A model generated the notes under the pieces. That model ran no database searches. It was not told the DNA's origin and saw only the letters and a list, made by a program, of their open reading frames with translations. Shown piece by piece: positions 5,058 through 5,160 of a stretch of 5,160 bases of DNA. How positions within the stretch are numbered: the stretch's first letter is position 1; the number at the start of each line of letters is the position of its first letter. Both the position numbers and the translations under genes were made by a program. The DNA comes from JANSYP01 sp038751255 (GTDB lineage: Bacteria > Pseudomonadota > Alphaproteobacteria > Rhodobacterales > Rhodobacteraceae): contig JBCDGN010000160.1 in assembly GCA_038751255.1 (NCBI GenBank), positions 1-5,160 on the forward strand, in the 5' to 3' direction.

Positions 5058-5160
5058 CCCCCTGGGGCCGCGAAGACCAGAGCCTGAACCTGCGCCTCTG
5101 GTCATCCGCGATCTCTGCGCTTATCAGGCCATCGTCGGGAATGAGGACGTACAACTTGGC
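5032..5160 (-). CDS. Possible C-terminal tail of an unidentified minus-strand gene (cut by right edge)
   Basis: One minus-strand frame is open from the right edge to a TAA at 5032-5034, giving 42 residues that begin AKLYVLIPDDGLISAEIADD and become Arg-rich and then Ala/Gly/Pro-rich before the stop. I recognise no family. It would end 41 bases before the ATG of the ThDP enzyme gene, a plausible operon spacing. A stop-free run of this length is common by chance in G+C-rich DNA, and the candidate promoter and inverted repeat in the same stretch argue for non-coding sequence. Treat it as unresolved. Confidence 0.18.
   Translation of the reverse strand, partial: AKLYVLIPDDGLISAEIADDQRRRFRLWSSRPQGADSAGLPA
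5075..5103. promoter_or_regulatory. Inverted repeat, candidate regulator-binding site upstream of the ThDP enzyme gene
   Basis: GACCAGAG (5075-5082) and CTCTGGTC (5096-5103) are perfect 8-base arms separated by 13 bases. Arm centres are 21 bases apart, two helical turns, as expected for a dimeric regulator bound to one DNA face. The midpoint lies about 67 bases upstream of the transcript start inferred from the candidate promoter, a usual activator position. As RNA it could also fold as an 8-bp hairpin, but no T run follows on either strand, so a terminator is less likely. Confidence 0.4.

Noticed and set aside
5059..5071. GCCCC-CT-GGGGC palindrome as a terminator hairpin
   Set aside because: The two-base centre is too small for an RNA hairpin loop, and no T run follows. 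It most likely reflects G+C-rich composition.

Overview
The window looks like ordinary chromosomal sequence from an alphaproteobacterium, most likely a Rhodobacteraceae/roseobacter-type organism. This rests on the G+C-rich, strongly wobble-biased coding sequence and on the protein families present (OpgC-type acyltransferase, TTC38-type TPR protein, acetolactate-synthase-like thiamine diphosphate enzyme). That placement is recognition plus inference, not a database result. I see no mobile element, CRISPR array, tRNA or rRNA.

Layout from left to right: (1) the 3' part of a plus-strand alpha/beta-hydrolase of the PHB-depolymerase/LpqC esterase type, cut by the left edge and ending at 530; (2) a minus-strand opgC-like membrane acyltransferase, 531-1736, whose stop codon abuts the esterase stop with no base between them; (3) a 90-base gap with a small inverted repeat and a possible -10 element; (4) a minus-strand TTC38/StaR-like tetratricopeptide protein, 1827-3188; (5) a 185-base gap with a short palindrome, a -10-like hexamer and a good Shine-Dalgarno; (6) a minus-strand thiamine-diphosphate (ThDP) enzyme, 3374-4990; (7) a right-hand region, 4991-5160, with a possible promoter, a clean 8-bp inverted repeat, and a short open frame that could be the tail of another minus-strand gene. 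No stretch over 300 bases lacks a gene.

The three complete genes all read leftward. The 185- and 90-base gaps each carry weak promoter-like sequence, so they may be transcribed separately or with partial read-through; there is no tight overlap of the kind seen in a strict operon. I cannot assign a joint pathway. The ThDP enzyme probably decarboxylates or ligates a 2-oxo acid. The TTC38-like protein has no settled function. The OpgC-like protein probably acylates a glucan or other envelope glycan, although no glucan-synthesis genes (opgG/opgH) are in view. The esterase is an independent convergent gene.

The most useful points for a reader are: the ThDP enzyme should start at ATG 4990 rather than TTG 5002; its cofactor motif departs from the textbook form (GDA and VD in place of GDG and NN); there is a two-helical-turn inverted repeat upstream of that gene; and the esterase/opgC junction has zero spacing. 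I found no convincing evidence for a wholly new biological system here.
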